NCBI RefSeq assembly: GCF_000331305.1
Contig: NZ_KB217481.1
Span: 30,665-94,664, forward strand
Origin: Calothrix sp. PCC 7103
Lineage (GTDB): Bacteria; Cyanobacteriota; Cyanobacteriia; Cyanobacteriales; Nostocaceae
Length of the DNA: 64,000 bases
Reading direction: 5' to 3'
Below are positions 15,631-25,214 of the stretch, piece after piece. Within the stretch, counting starts at the first letter, position 1, and the number at the start of each line of letters is the position of its first letter. The notes under the pieces are model-generated. The model saw only the letters and a program-made list of their open reading frames with translations, was not told where the DNA came from and ran no database searches. The translations under genes were made by a program, and so were the position numbers.

Positions 15631-17301
15631 ATGGTTAATATCAACGAAATACCGCTGATGTTCCAAGCCCAAATTAGCGGACGCGGGCAGGTACAATATA
15701 TTGGAGACCCAACAAATATAAAACGCTGGGTTAACGAATGGAAAGAAGGCGCCCTTCATCAAGCTCCTACATGTATCTCACAACCAGATAGTAAAACCTT
15801 TCAAAAGAAAAAGTACAAAATTACTTGGCGAATGCTCTCTAATAGCGGGCAAGATGCAGATATTATTCGTCCTATTATAGCTGCTGGTGGTTTTCCTTAT
15901 TATCCCGGCGCCAGTATGAAAGGTGCATTTCTACGACAATGTACACCAGAACAAAAAGAGCGTTACTGCGGTAGAAAAACATCTGAGAATCAAGTTCTAC
16001 CGGGTCTTATTCCGTTACGGTTTCACGGTGGATATCCTAAAGATGATAATTGGAAAGATACCGAATTAATTGATATCATTCATCCCCAGGAAAGCTGGCA
16101 AGTTAAAAACAGCGATGATAAACCAAGTGCGAAACTACAAATATCATTGTTGGAACCATTACTATTATTTGGTATTTCCTGCACACAAGAATTAGATGAA
16201 GCTGAGTGGAATACTATTTGGAGCATTTGGGAAAAAGCTTTAGAACAAGGAATAGGTTGCCGTACTAGTGCAGGTTACGGTCATCCAGTGAAGCATCCCA
16301 ATACTCGACTAGTAACAATGTTTTTATCTGGACAAGGACTAGCATCAAAGTTATTAGACAATGTTGGGGAGTTTCGTCCTAACATGTTCAAAGCAGCATT
16401 ACGTGGTCATACCCTGCGACTATTTAGCGGTGTTACTAGCATAGAAACAGCAGAAGAATTAACACGCGAACTTTGGGGAGGTTTTGATGGCAAGAATTCT
16501 ATATTAGGTTCTTTGGGAATAGCTTTTACTGCGAACTCAGATAATTTAGCAATAGATTTCTACAGATGTAATAATACCCAAATGCCAACATATGAGTTAA
16601 CCGAAGGGGTATTAAATATTCTTTGCTTACGTCAGCTTCCTAGTGAAGAAAGAGAGAAATTAAAGAAATTAGCCATTCAACTCGTTAAATTTTCCATGCT
16701 GCTTGGAGGTTTTGGAAAATCATGGCGAAGAGTTGACCACCGTTTGGTTTACCCAGACTACTTAAAAAATAATCGGAAACCAATGATAGGTTGTCATTGG
16801 GAATTTAAAAAAAACTCTCAAAGCTTGTATTTACCTATAAATCAGCTTGAGGATATTAGCAAATTCCTTGACACTCTATACAATAAATCAATTCCCAATT
16901 GGGTAACATCAAGAGGCAAGAAACTTAATAATAGTATAAACGATTGGCGTGAAGTATGGCGCCCAGAGAAAGTAGAAGTTTACGCGCGCATTGCCAAAAA
17001 CATCACAGATAGCCATGCGATAAAATGGTTTCACGGTGAGTACAAAAAAGGTTACTCAATAAAAGGCTCAAAGCTAACTGGGAAGGTTGAGAGAAATAAC
17101 AAAAGCCAAATTGGTAGAATATGGCACCGTATGTACCCACGCTATATCATCAAAAATGGTGAAAATAAACTAAAACTAGATGAATATGTAGAAATATTAA
17201 CAGTTTTTCCAGATGAAGCAGAAGCAACTTTAGACTTTTTAGATTTTGTTGAATTCGATAGTGACTTTACCAGAGTTTGGAAACAGGGAGAAGAACAATG
17301 A
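15631..17301 (+). CDS. Double-RAMP protein, apparent Cmr6-Cmr1 fusion
   Basis: The 556-aa protein has two RAMP-like halves. Residues about 50-240 contain PIIAAGGFPYYPGASMKGAFLRQ and GCRTSAGYGHP, the Cmr6-like glycine loops. Residues about 245-410 contain RPNMFKAALRGHTLRLFSG, ELWGGFDG and SILGSLGIAF, which match the Cmr1 pattern (a GALR-W-R-like helix followed by a FG loop). Cmr1 and Cmr6 cap the 3' end of the crRNA in Cmr complexes, and no separate gene for either is present here. A fusion would complete the complex. The ATG at 15631 has a weak ribosome site. The next gene overlaps its stop (ATGA). Confidence 0.72.
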   Translation: MVNINEIPLMFQAQISGRGQVQYIGDPTNIKRWVNEWKEGALHQAPTCISQPDSKTFQKKKYKITWRMLSNSGQDADIIRPIIAAGGFPYYPGASMKGAFLRQCTPEQKERYCGRKTSENQVLPGLIPLRFHGGYPKDDNWKDTELIDIIHPQESWQVKNSDDKPSAKLQISLLEPLLLFGISCTQELDEAEWNTIWSIWEKALEQGIGCRTSAGYGHPVKHPNTRLVTMFLSGQGLASKLLDNVGEFRPNMFKAALRGHTLRLFSGVTSIETAEELTRELWGGFDGKNSILGSLGIAFTANSDNLAIDFYRCNNTQMPTYELTEGVLNILCLRQLPSEEREKLKKLAIQLVKFSMLLGGFGKSWRRVDHRLVYPDYLKNNRKPMIGCHWEFKKNSQSLYLPINQLEDISKFLDTLYNKSIPNWVTSRGKKLNNSINDWREVWRPEKVEVYARIAKNITDSHAIKWFHGEYKKGYSIKGSKLTGKVERNNKSQIGRIWHRMYPRYIIKNGENKLKLDEYVEILTVFPDEAEATLDFLDFVEFDSDFTRVWKQGEEQ

Positions 17302-18869
17302 GTCTTTGGATATTAACAACAGGTAACAGCGACATTCACCTCAAACATGACAAAAATTGGGGCGCCATATATAACAAAGAAGTTAGAAGCAAACTTGAGT
17401 GCAATAAATTTGCTAACGTCGTGCAAATTAACCCCGATGATAAAAGTCTTGGTTATAAGGCGCCGACAAGGGTATTAGGTCATGTATATGAAAACCAGGG
17501 AGAGAAATATGAAACAGATTTAGAATTTCCATTGCTTAACACCTTCCGCAACTACTTTGAAGAAAATAAAATTAAACTGGATAAAGTAATTATCCTGCTA
17601 ACCAACCAAGCAAACGTCTTCAACGAGCAATCAAGAGTTTATAAATATAGTCCTTACTGGCAAGACACCTGCACCCTAGAATCAATACTTAAATGGTATT
17701 TTGAGAAATATTTTAACTTAGTACCAAAATTTGAAAAACTAGAACCTGAAATAAACAAAGGTCTAGACCGCTGGAACGAAACCTTAAACCTTGTGGCAAA
17801 TACCATCAACAAAATCGAATATAACGTATTAAAACCCGTTTATATCAGCCATCAAGCAGGTACACCAGCAATTTCATCCGCAGTACAATTTCTAAGCTTA
17901 AACAAATTTCAAAAAGTCAAATTTGTCCTGAGCAATCAATACTATGATATTACATACAACCAAGAAGCCAAAGCCGAAGAAGTAAGCTATCCTCAGCTAT
18001 CAAAACCAGAAGGAATCAGTAACAGCGATTCCGAATACTATCGAGGAATGCAAATAGAAAGAGCAAAACAGCTAATAATTGATGGATTTCCCGGCGCTGC
18101 ACTTAAAATAGTAGAAGGAATAGAAAGAATTCAACCAGAAGCACTCAACGAACTGCAAAAGATGGTTAACTTCTTTAATCTATATAATAACAGCAACACA
18201 GAAGACTCCAAAATAGATAATGCCACACAACGTATAGCAGAAAGCATAGACCTAGTTAGCTTTTTCTTCGCTCAAAAAAACTACATACAAGGAGTATCCT
18301 TACTTTCCGCAGCCCAAGAAACATTTTTAAAAGTAGCCATTAGCCATTTAACCAGTACCATTACAACTCAATATAATGGAGTTACAGCCTCTAAATTAGT
18401 AAATTGGAATAGTAAAGGATTATTTTTAATTAACCACTCCAGCTTAAAAAACAATGACAATGAAAATACTAAAAACGGAATACTCAAAATTCTCAAATTT
18501 CCAATAGAAAAACATACATCCAAATTCTATTTATACACACATAAAAAAGATGGAACATTAGAATTTACTCGTATAGGCATGTTAAAATGGTTATGTAAAC
18601 TCAGAGAAGACTTTAAACCTTGGTTAACCCTAGAAGAAGCAGAGCTACGCAACCAACTCATGCATAACCTACAAGGAATGCAAGATATAGATGTATTAGA
18701 ATATCTACTAGGGTATCCTGAAGAAAAACCAAGCTCAAAAACAGTCAAAGACACCTACGAAAAATCTGTCAGGCAACCATTTTTTAATGCTATGAGCAAA
18801 TTTAAATTACATTACACACCTAACAAACTCAAACAAAGATTAGAACATATTGCGAATTTACTAGCATAG
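17298..18869 (+). CDS. CARF-HEPN ribonuclease, Csm6/Csx1-like
   Basis: This 523-aa protein begins SLWILTTGNSDIHL and has SHQAGTPAISSA at about 185-200, the pattern of a CARF domain that binds cyclic oligoadenylate. The C-terminal half is helical and contains ELRNQLMHNL near residue 450, an R-x4-H motif of HEPN ribonucleases. It should therefore be a collateral RNase switched on by the Cas10 product. ATG 17298 is preceded by GGGAGAAG and overlaps the stop of the RAMP gene, which implies coupling. An upstream in-frame TTG at 17277 is less likely. Confidence 0.85.
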   Translation: MSLWILTTGNSDIHLKHDKNWGAIYNKEVRSKLECNKFANVVQINPDDKSLGYKAPTRVLGHVYENQGEKYETDLEFPLLNTFRNYFEENKIKLDKVIILLTNQANVFNEQSRVYKYSPYWQDTCTLESILKWYFEKYFNLVPKFEKLEPEINKGLDRWNETLNLVANTINKIEYNVLKPVYISHQAGTPAISSAVQFLSLNKFQKVKFVLSNQYYDITYNQEAKAEEVSYPQLSKPEGISNSDSEYYRGMQIERAKQLIIDGFPGAALKIVEGIERIQPEALNELQKMVNFFNLYNNSNTEDSKIDNATQRIAESIDLVSFFFAQKNYIQGVSLLSAAQETFLKVAISHLTSTITTQYNGVTASKLVNWNSKGLFLINHSSLKNNDNENTKNGILKILKFPIEKHTSKFYLYTHKKDGTLEFTRIGMLKWLCKLREDFKPWLTLEEAELRNQLMHNLQGMQDIDVLEYLLGYPEEKPSSKTVKDTYEKSVRQPFFNAMSKFKLHYTPNKLKQRLEHIANLLA

Positions 18870-19200
18870 ACGTTTGAATTGATTGCATTTTTATGTAAAA
18901 TTATTCTAGTGCAAGCATTTTTCGCAATATGGCGCCTTTGCCAACCTGACACCGCAAACCTATGGCTGTTTTTATCAAACGCTTGTTATATAACCTTCAA
19001 ACAACCACCAACCAAAGGTTTCAAGCATTTGACAGCAAATAGAGGTTCGCGGAAACCCCAAAACCATTGCCACAACTCAATTTCAACCTAATTAACCCCA
19101 AAAGAAAATTGACAACCAATGCCTGAAACGGTACTCTTAAATGTGGTTCGCGGAAACGGGTATCGTAACCCTTTAATCACAAGGGTTTCAAAACCCAACA
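18870..19200 (+). other. Gene-free interval, candidate leader of array 3
   Basis: No convincing coding sequence is seen. The interval contains two GTTCGCGGAAAC motifs (about 19045 and 19146) and AACCCTTTAATCACAAGGGTTTCAA, a dyad (AACCCT / AGGGTT) near 19170. It does not resemble leaders 1 and 2. Confidence 0.4.
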
Positions 19201-19890
19201 GTCTCCACTAACCATGTGGAGGCGCCTTAATGAAAACTTAAATCTTACCCCACCCTTGATTTTATCTTTCTGTCTCCACTAACCATGTGGAGGCGCCTTA
19301 ATGAAAACTCAAAGCAATCACTTCGACCCCACAATAAATCATTGTCTCCACTAACCATGTGGAGGCGCCTTAATGAAAACATCAGGCGCCTGTTTTTCAA
19401 AAACGTCTGCTGGCTCATCGCGTCTCCACTAACCATGTGGAGGCGCCTTAATGAAAACTTCGTCTCTATCTGGACGATAGGAACCACTTTCTTGTCTCCA
19501 CTAACCATGTGGAGGCGCCTTAATGAAAACAAGTCTATTTAGCTCGTCTAGTCCATTTTTCCAGGTCTCCACTAACCATGTGGAGGCGCCTTAATGAAAA
19601 CTTTGCTTCTTCAGGAGATAAAAGTCCCACAAAGGGTCTCCACTAACCATGTGGAGGCGCCTTAATGAAAACCCTAGACATGCGGTCTAGAGAGCGGGCA
19701 AACTTGTCTCCACTAACCATGTGGAGGCGCCTTAATGAAAACTTACACATTTCTGTGTATTTATCAGTCTCAAAATGTCTCCACTAACCATGTGGAGGCG
19801 CCTTAATGAAAACTCTAGACTTGAGTTGTACCACTGATAAAACCCTACAACATGTCTCCACTAACCATGTGGAGGCGCCTTAATGAAAAC
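19201..19890 (+). CRISPR. CRISPR array 3: 10 repeats of 37 bp, 9 spacers
   Basis: Repeats begin GTCTCCACTAACC and end GGCGCCTTAATGAAAAC, starting at 19201, 19272, 19344, 19422, 19494, 19565, 19636, 19706, 19777 and 19854. All copies look identical. The stem CTCCAC/GTGGAG is perfect. The 3' GAAAAC end suggests plus-strand transcription. Spacers are 33-41 nt. The repeat differs completely from arrays 1 and 2 and no dedicated cas genes are adjacent, so it is probably served in trans. The repeat contains GGCGCC, as does spacer 3. Confidence 0.98.
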
Positions 19891-20235
19891 AGTACGTGTT
19901 GGCGATAACGCTCCACGAGAAATTAATACTTTGAGCCACCCATTCTACAATTGAGCCAATTCGTGTAATACAGACTCAGTTGTTTTAAATCGCGTTTTCA
20001 ACAGCAGTTTTTCAAATGATAAGCTTTATTACATACAATTTTGGCGCTTTCCCCAGCACTGGGCACATGCGATGCGATTATAAGCCCTCCTTCCCCCTCT
20101 GTAAATCAACCCTTTCTAATTTCGGCGCCTGTACAAAATAAGAAACAATTTCTTAATTCCCTATTTCTAATGCAGGCATCTCGCTCTCGCGCCATCTCCA
20201 TGTAAATTTTTATTACAGATTTGAGGGAAGTGTTA
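19891..20235. other. Gene-free interval between array 3 and the NLR-like gene
   Basis: It is an AT-rich spacer region with two GGCGCC-like sites and no recognisable gene, terminator or repeat. The last repeat of array 3 is not degenerate, so the array end gives no decay signal here. Confidence 0.5.
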
Positions 20236-23200
20236 TTAAGCGTAATAATCACGCAATGATTTGAGATTTTCACGGATAGTGGCTGTCGTAGGATGATCTG
20301 CCCCTAAGCTAAGTTCTGCAATTTCCAAAGCTTTTTGAAACAGTGGTTCGGCTTCACTGTACCGTCCTTGGTCTCTGTAGAGTCCTGCCAGGTTGTTGTA
20401 ACTGCTGGCAACAGAGGGATGCTCTTCTCCCAGTAGCCGTTGAAAAAGTGACAAAGCTTTTTGAAACAGTGGTTCGGCTTCACTGTACCGTCCTTGGTAT
20501 AAGTAGAGTTGAGCCAGGTTGTTGTAACTGCTGGCAACATCGGGATGCTCTTCTCCCAGTAGCCGTTGAAAAAGTGACAAAGCTTTTTGAAACAGTGGTT
20601 CGGCTTCACTGTACCGTCCTTGGTCTCTGTAGAGTCCTGCCAGGTTGTTGTAACTGGTGGCAACATCGGGATGCTCTTCTCCCAGTAGCCGTTGAGAAAG
20701 TGACAAAGCTTTTTGAAACAGTGGTTCGGCTTCACTGTACCGTCCTTGGTATAAGTAGAGTCCTGCCAGGTTGTTGTAACTGCTGGCAACATCGGGATGC
20801 TCTTCTCCCAGTAGCCGTTGCCTGAGTGACAAAGCTTTTTGAAACAGTGGTTCGGCTTCACTGTACCGTCCTTGGTATAAGTAGAGTCCTGCCAGGTTGT
20901 TGTAACTGCTGGCAACATCGGGATGCTCTTCTCCCAGTAGCCGTTGCCTGAGTGACAAAGCTTTTTGAAACAGTGGTTCGGCTTCACTGTACCGTCCTTG
21001 GTTATCGTAGAGTCCTGCCAGGTTGTTGTAACTGGTGGCAACATCGGGATGCTCTTCTCCCAGTAGCCGTTGAGAAAGTGACAAAGCTTTTTGATACAGT
21101 GGTTCGGCTTCACTGTACCGTCCTTGGTTAAAGTAGAGTTGAGCCAGGTTGTTGTAACTGCTGGCAACATCGGGATGCTCTTCTCCCAGTAGCCGTTGCC
21201 TGAGTGACAAAGCTTTTTGAAACAGTGGTTCGGCTTCACTGTACCGTCCTTGGTTAAAGTAGAGTTGAGCCAGGTTGTTGTAACTGCTGGCAACATCGGG
21301 ATGCTCTTCTCCCAGTAGCCGTTGCCTGAGTGACAAAGCTTTTTGATACAGTGGTTCGGCTTCACTGTACCGTCCTTGGTCTCTGTAGAGTGCTGCCAGG
21401 TTGTTGTAACTGGTGGCAACAGAGGGATGCTCTTCTCCCAGTAGCCGTTGCCTGAGTGACAAAGCTTTTTGATACAGTGGTTCGGCTTCACTGTACCGTC
21501 CTTGGTCTCTGTAGAGTGCTGCCAGGTTGTTGTAACTGGTGGCAACATCCGGATGCTCTTCTCCCAGTAGCCGTTGAGAAAGTGACAAAGCTTTTTGATA
21601 CAGTGGTTCGGCTTCACTGTACCGTCCTTGGTTATCGTAGAGTCCTGCCAGGTTGTTGTAACTGGTGGCAACATCCGGATGCTCTTCTCCCAGTAGCCGT
21701 TGCCTGAGTGACAAAGCTTTTTGAAACAGTGGTTCGGCTTCACTGTACCGTCCTTGGTTATCGTAGAGTGCTGCCAGGTTGTTGTAACTGGTGGCAACAT
21801 CGGGATGCTCTTCTCCCAGTAGCCGTTGCCTGAGTGACAAAGCTTTTTGAAACAGTGGTTCGGCTTCACTGTACCGTCCACGTTCGTTCAAGTAGTAGCC
21901 TGTCCTAGAAAATAGTAAAGCGGCTTGTTCCAACTCAAATTGATACTGCTCCACCCAATAAATTGCAGCTATCGCATGGGGTAAAAGTCGCTCACAGTCT
22001 TGCCAATTTGTATATTCTCCAGCATCCGGGAAGACTTGTGTGACCGCACAAACAGTCCTTTCTGCCCAAAGACGGCAGCTATCCGAATCCATCTCGGCTT
22101 TTAAGACGAGCTGCACTAGGCGGTGAATATCAAAGGTTTTATGAGTTGAGTTGCGGTAAATCAACGAAAACCGTCCCGCTTCTGCAATGATTTTCACAAA
22201 ATCTAGGGGTTTGTCTGCTAAAAAGCTGAGAAAATCTCCCAATTGTGCCGCACCTTGAGTAAAAATTTCTTCGGGAATTGCATCAGCTGCTAAAAAGGCA
22301 GAAACACGAATCAAATCGGCGGCGGTTGGGTTGCGTTCTAATACCTTTTTAAAGGCTAGGGAAAAGGTGATGCTTGCGCTCTCGTGGTCAATTGCCAGTT
22401 CGCCTCGTTCTGCCAGTAGTCTCGCGCCTTCTTCCCGGTAAAATTGCAAATACTCCGCCAAACTGGAGGGAATTTCTTCAATAAATGCTCCTGCTTGATC
22501 TAATGCTAAAGGTAAACCGTCCATTTCCCGCGAGATTGTCTGAGCCAAATTGCGTTCGGATTCACTCACCCCATCTAGCCCCGCTTGCTCTGCAATCAGC
22601 TTGGCACGCCGTAGCAACAACAGCGCCCCATCTTTAGCTAGCATTTTTTTGACCTCAATTCGCTGATATATCCCCGTAGCAAAGGCGCGGGTAGTCAACA
22701 ATACCTGACCTTGATGCGCCCCAGGTAGAAACGGGACTAGCATCGGAATTTCGTCCGCATTATCTAAAATCAACAACCAGCCGTGATGTGTTGCTAACCA
22801 CTGCTTCACTGCGGTAATTATTAAGCTTTCATCCTTTTCCTGGCTAACGGGTAAATTAAGTAACTGGGCAACCTCCACAAAACCCGACACCAATTCTAGT
22901 TTGTCTGGCGCCCTCACCCACAGTATCGCCTCATACTCGTTGCCATAGCGATAGGCAAACTCGATAGCCGTCTGGGTTTTGCCAATCCCACCTAACCCGC
23001 TTAATGCTGCTGACTTGCGTGCTAATAAGGCATTGCGTATTTCTTGCAATACAGTTTCACGCCCTGTAAAAAATGGGTTGCGCGGGTATGGTATGTTACA
23101 CACTTTCTGTGGAGCCGTCTTAATTCTCTTCGCAATAGCCTGTAATTCCGAATTTCCAGGGTTTGTCTTATACGCTGCACAGATTAAGTCTTTAATCCAT

Positions 23201-23382
23201 CCCCCTGCTTCTGCTGTTTGTATTATTGTGAAGATAATATCTTGTAAATTACCTGATGAAGCAATTGCTTCAAGGTTTTTATCTAATTCAAACGACAGCA
23301 TTTGCTCTAACGATGCTTTAGTCGGGAAAGCACTCACTAAAGCTTCTCGTATTTCCTTACGCTGCCGTCCAGATAAATTCAT
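20236..23382 (-). CDS. EAD1-NB-ARC-TPR protein (NLR-like conflict ATPase)
   Basis: The 1048-aa protein starts with an effector-associated domain of EAD1 type (residues 1-85, MNLSGRQRKEIREALVSAFP, LEQMLSFELDKNL). An NB-ARC ATPase follows, with NPFFTGRE, Walker A GLGGIGKTQ, Walker B LLILDNAD and GLPLALDQAG. From about residue 500 there are 13 kinesin-light-chain-like TPR units of 42 residues, the last one divergent. Such STAND proteins sense a ligand through the repeats, oligomerise and recruit an effector through the EAD. A truncated EAD1 homologue lies at 35623-35802. A separate effector partner with EAD1 was not found in the window. Confidence 0.9.
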   Translation of the reverse strand: MNLSGRQRKEIREALVSAFPTKASLEQMLSFELDKNLEAIASSGNLQDIIFTIIQTAEAGGWIKDLICAAYKTNPGNSELQAIAKRIKTAPQKVCNIPYPRNPFFTGRETVLQEIRNALLARKSAALSGLGGIGKTQTAIEFAYRYGNEYEAILWVRAPDKLELVSGFVEVAQLLNLPVSQEKDESLIITAVKQWLATHHGWLLILDNADEIPMLVPFLPGAHQGQVLLTTRAFATGIYQRIEVKKMLAKDGALLLLRRAKLIAEQAGLDGVSESERNLAQTISREMDGLPLALDQAGAFIEEIPSSLAEYLQFYREEGARLLAERGELAIDHESASITFSLAFKKVLERNPTAADLIRVSAFLAADAIPEEIFTQGAAQLGDFLSFLADKPLDFVKIIAEAGRFSLIYRNSTHKTFDIHRLVQLVLKAEMDSDSCRLWAERTVCAVTQVFPDAGEYTNWQDCERLLPHAIAAIYWVEQYQFELEQAALLFSRTGYYLNERGRYSEAEPLFQKALSLRQRLLGEEHPDVATSYNNLAALYDNQGRYSEAEPLFQKALSLRQRLLGEEHPDVATSYNNLAGLYDNQGRYSEAEPLYQKALSLSQRLLGEEHPDVATSYNNLAALYRDQGRYSEAEPLYQKALSLRQRLLGEEHPSVATSYNNLAALYRDQGRYSEAEPLYQKALSLRQRLLGEEHPDVASSYNNLAQLYFNQGRYSEAEPLFQKALSLRQRLLGEEHPDVASSYNNLAQLYFNQGRYSEAEPLYQKALSLSQRLLGEEHPDVATSYNNLAGLYDNQGRYSEAEPLFQKALSLRQRLLGEEHPDVASSYNNLAGLYLYQGRYSEAEPLFQKALSLRQRLLGEEHPDVASSYNNLAGLYLYQGRYSEAEPLFQKALSLSQRLLGEEHPDVATSYNNLAGLYRDQGRYSEAEPLFQKALSLFQRLLGEEHPDVASSYNNLAQLYLYQGRYSEAEPLFQKALSLFQRLLGEEHPSVASSYNNLAGLYRDQGRYSEAEPLFQKALEIAELSLGADHPTTATIRENLKSLRDYYA
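20344..21880 (-). repeat. 126-bp tandem repeat encoding the TPR units
   Basis: The start CAGTGGTTCGGCTTCACTGT recurs exactly every 126 bp thirteen times (about 20344, 20470 and so on to 21856). The units are almost identical except at a few fixed codons, so the array is a coding minisatellite maintained by recombination. Confidence 0.95.
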
Positions 23383-24347
23383 GTTTTAAAACCAACGACA
23401 ATTTTTCAGCTAACTGTGAACTTAATAGAAGTCGGATAGGTCGGCTACCCAGTTCCCCCATTGAACCGTATGTACGAGTTTCCAAGTTCAATTATCAGGC
23501 AAATCATAAAGCTATGCCCCAGAATGGATTTGTTGACGGGCGTAGATATAGCGTAGCTGATATCAGGGGCAAGTAGTATAAACACTCAGTTTGTAGTATA
23601 CAGTAGCATAAATAAAAGCTTATTATGCACGTTCAATATTGTTTTAACTTTAGCTGATTGAAAGTGATAATGGTTTAAAAAGAGGGAACAGGGAACGGGG
23701 AACAGGGAACAGGGAAAGACTGCAAGAGAAAGGGGGATTTTGACCCCAACTATAGCTTACAACGTAATAGTTGATGGGGAATTAAACCCACTGATTTTGC
23801 CTTGAAAACAAACGTTCAACAGTTCGTTCCTCACTGTTGCCCGTTCCCTGTTCCCTGTTCCCTTCTTCGTTAAATAATTCTAAGTATATCAATAGCTAAA
23901 AAATATACACAACAATGTTTATAGATTTACAGTTGCCCTAAAACTATTAATTACCTATCAAATAGTCAAAATTTAGGGAAAGCTTTTTATTTGTTTTGGT
24001 TACAAATCGCTACAATCGTTGGTGTAGAAGAAATAGAAGCGATGAAGGGAAGATACTATAGCCGATTGGGGAAGAACCCATCCACACGCAATTATAGTTT
24101 ATAAGTTAAGGGTTTAAAGCTTTCGCATGAAACGAGCAGGCGCCTCAAGAGCGGTATTATGAGTTAAATAATTGACATCTATGAAGAGCATCTACTGTTT
24201 TATAACAGGTGTTTTATAGTTATAGAAGCGCAAAGCTATACGAAATAAAGCTTTTAAGCCATTTGGTGTAAAATGTGAGTGAAATTTAAAATTACATGTC
24301 AAAATAATTGACCGCCTGACGGCGGAAAAAATAAAAAGAGCAAAGGG
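23383..24347. other. Gene-free interval of about 960 bp
   Basis: No gene is supported. It contains an inverted pair of short tandem repeats at 23681-23873 and the hairpin CCGCC-TGAC-GGCGG at 24311-24324 downstream of the FGE operon, which may help end that transcript. Confidence 0.5.
23681..23873. repeat. MITE-like element with GGGAACA tandem arms
   Basis: The left arm (23681-23718) is built of GGGAACAGGGAACGGGG-type units and the right arm (23840-23873) is its inverse (CCGTTCCCTGTTCCCTG). They flank about 120 bp of unique sequence, so the whole can fold into a long hairpin. Similar repeats are frequent in filamentous cyanobacteria. Confidence 0.7.
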
Positions 24348-25214
24348 CTACTTAAGAATCCTGCCGAACGCGCAGACAACTCGAAAACCAATAATGTTGA
24401 GGATGAAGCGGCGCCCCACCCCCATGCTGTTGTTGCGAGACGCACAACGGCAGTATCCAGGAAATTCATACCAAGAACCGCCCCGCAGCACGGCATAACC
24501 CTTTTTTAGATAAAGATTATCATCGTCACTATCTAACCAAGCACTACCATCAGTTGGCGCCCCTTCATAGTTATTGTGCCAATCATCAAGACACCATTCC
24601 CAAAGGTTCCCATGCATGTCACACAGTCCAAAGGCGTTAGCTACGTCAAAACTGTCCACGGGTGTTGTTGACTCACGGTAAATACCATTTGAGCCTCGAC
24701 CATAGGAACCTGACAATTTAGATTCTTTGTTATCTGTACCTCGATAATTAGCTAAGTCTGTTGTAATTGTCTCACCAAAATGAAATGGTGTAGTTGTTCC
24801 TGCACGACAGGCATATTCCCATTCTGCTTCGCTAGGGAGGCGGTAGGGTCTTTTGGTATATTCAGAAAGACGCTGGCAAAATTCAATTGTATCGTACCAG
24901 GAAACTGTCTCTACTGGAAGGTTATCACCTTTAAATTCAGAAGGGTTAAGATTAAGTTCGTGGTTTACTTGAGGAAGAGAGGCTACTGCTTGCCATTGTG
25001 CTTGGGTGACAGGATACTTACTCATAAAGAAAGTTGAAACTTTGACTTGGTGCTGGGGGCGTTCTGATTTACTACTGCCTTCTTCCGTTTCTGGCGCCCC
25101 CATTATAAAGCTACCGTCAGGAATCAACATCATCTCTAGTTCAACTTTATTACCCAAGACTTCAACAAAATATTTTGCGGCGCCTTGACTATATCTAATA
25201 AGTGTTCTTGTCAT
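24348..25214 (-). CDS. FGE-sulfatase (SUMF1) domain protein with a DGR-like variable C-terminus
   Basis: Nearly all of this 288-aa protein is a formylglycine-generating-enzyme-fold domain (MLIPDGSFIMGAPETEEG, KYPVTQAQWQAV, LPSEAEWEYACRAG, MHGNLWEWCLDDW, LRGGSWYEF, GFRVVCAFGR). This C-type-lectin-like fold often serves as a binding scaffold rather than an enzyme. Between ASR and GFRVV it differs strongly from its paralogue encoded at 25318-27945, while flanking DNA is nearly identical. It is probably the last gene of the operon that begins at 31565. Confidence 0.88.
   Translation of the reverse strand: MTRTLIRYSQGAAKYFVEVLGNKVELEMMLIPDGSFIMGAPETEEGSSKSERPQHQVKVSTFFMSKYPVTQAQWQAVASLPQVNHELNLNPSEFKGDNLPVETVSWYDTIEFCQRLSEYTKRPYRLPSEAEWEYACRAGTTTPFHFGETITTDLANYRGTDNKESKLSGSYGRGSNGIYRESTTPVDSFDVANAFGLCDMHGNLWEWCLDDWHNNYEGAPTDGSAWLDSDDDNLYLKKGYAVLRGGSWYEFPGYCRCASRNNSMGVGRRFILNIIGFRVVCAFGRILK
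24390..24474 (-). other. DGR-type variable region VR1
   Basis: On the coding strand the constant block TGCCGTTGTGCGTCTCGC is followed by AAC AAC AGC ATG GGG GTG GGG CGC CGC TTC ATC CTC AAC ATT ATT and then constant GGTTTTCG. Compared with VR2, most differences lie in the first two positions of NNC and NNT codons. This is the footprint of adenine-specific mutagenesis from an AAC-rich template. Confidence 0.7.

Noticed and set aside
19245..19542. Frames on both strands across array 3 (SLRRLHMVSGD and MWRRLNENK repeats)
   Set aside because: They are translations of CRISPR repeats, not proteins.
20304..21881. Long alternative-frame ORF of 525 codons across the TPR region
   Set aside because: It is a periodic shadow of the 126-bp repeat; the same period keeps other frames open. 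It has no start signal or domain.
24348..25214. Genuine formylglycine-generating enzyme for a sulfatase
   Set aside because: No sulfatase gene is present, and the variable C-terminus and operon context fit a binding scaffold better than catalysis.
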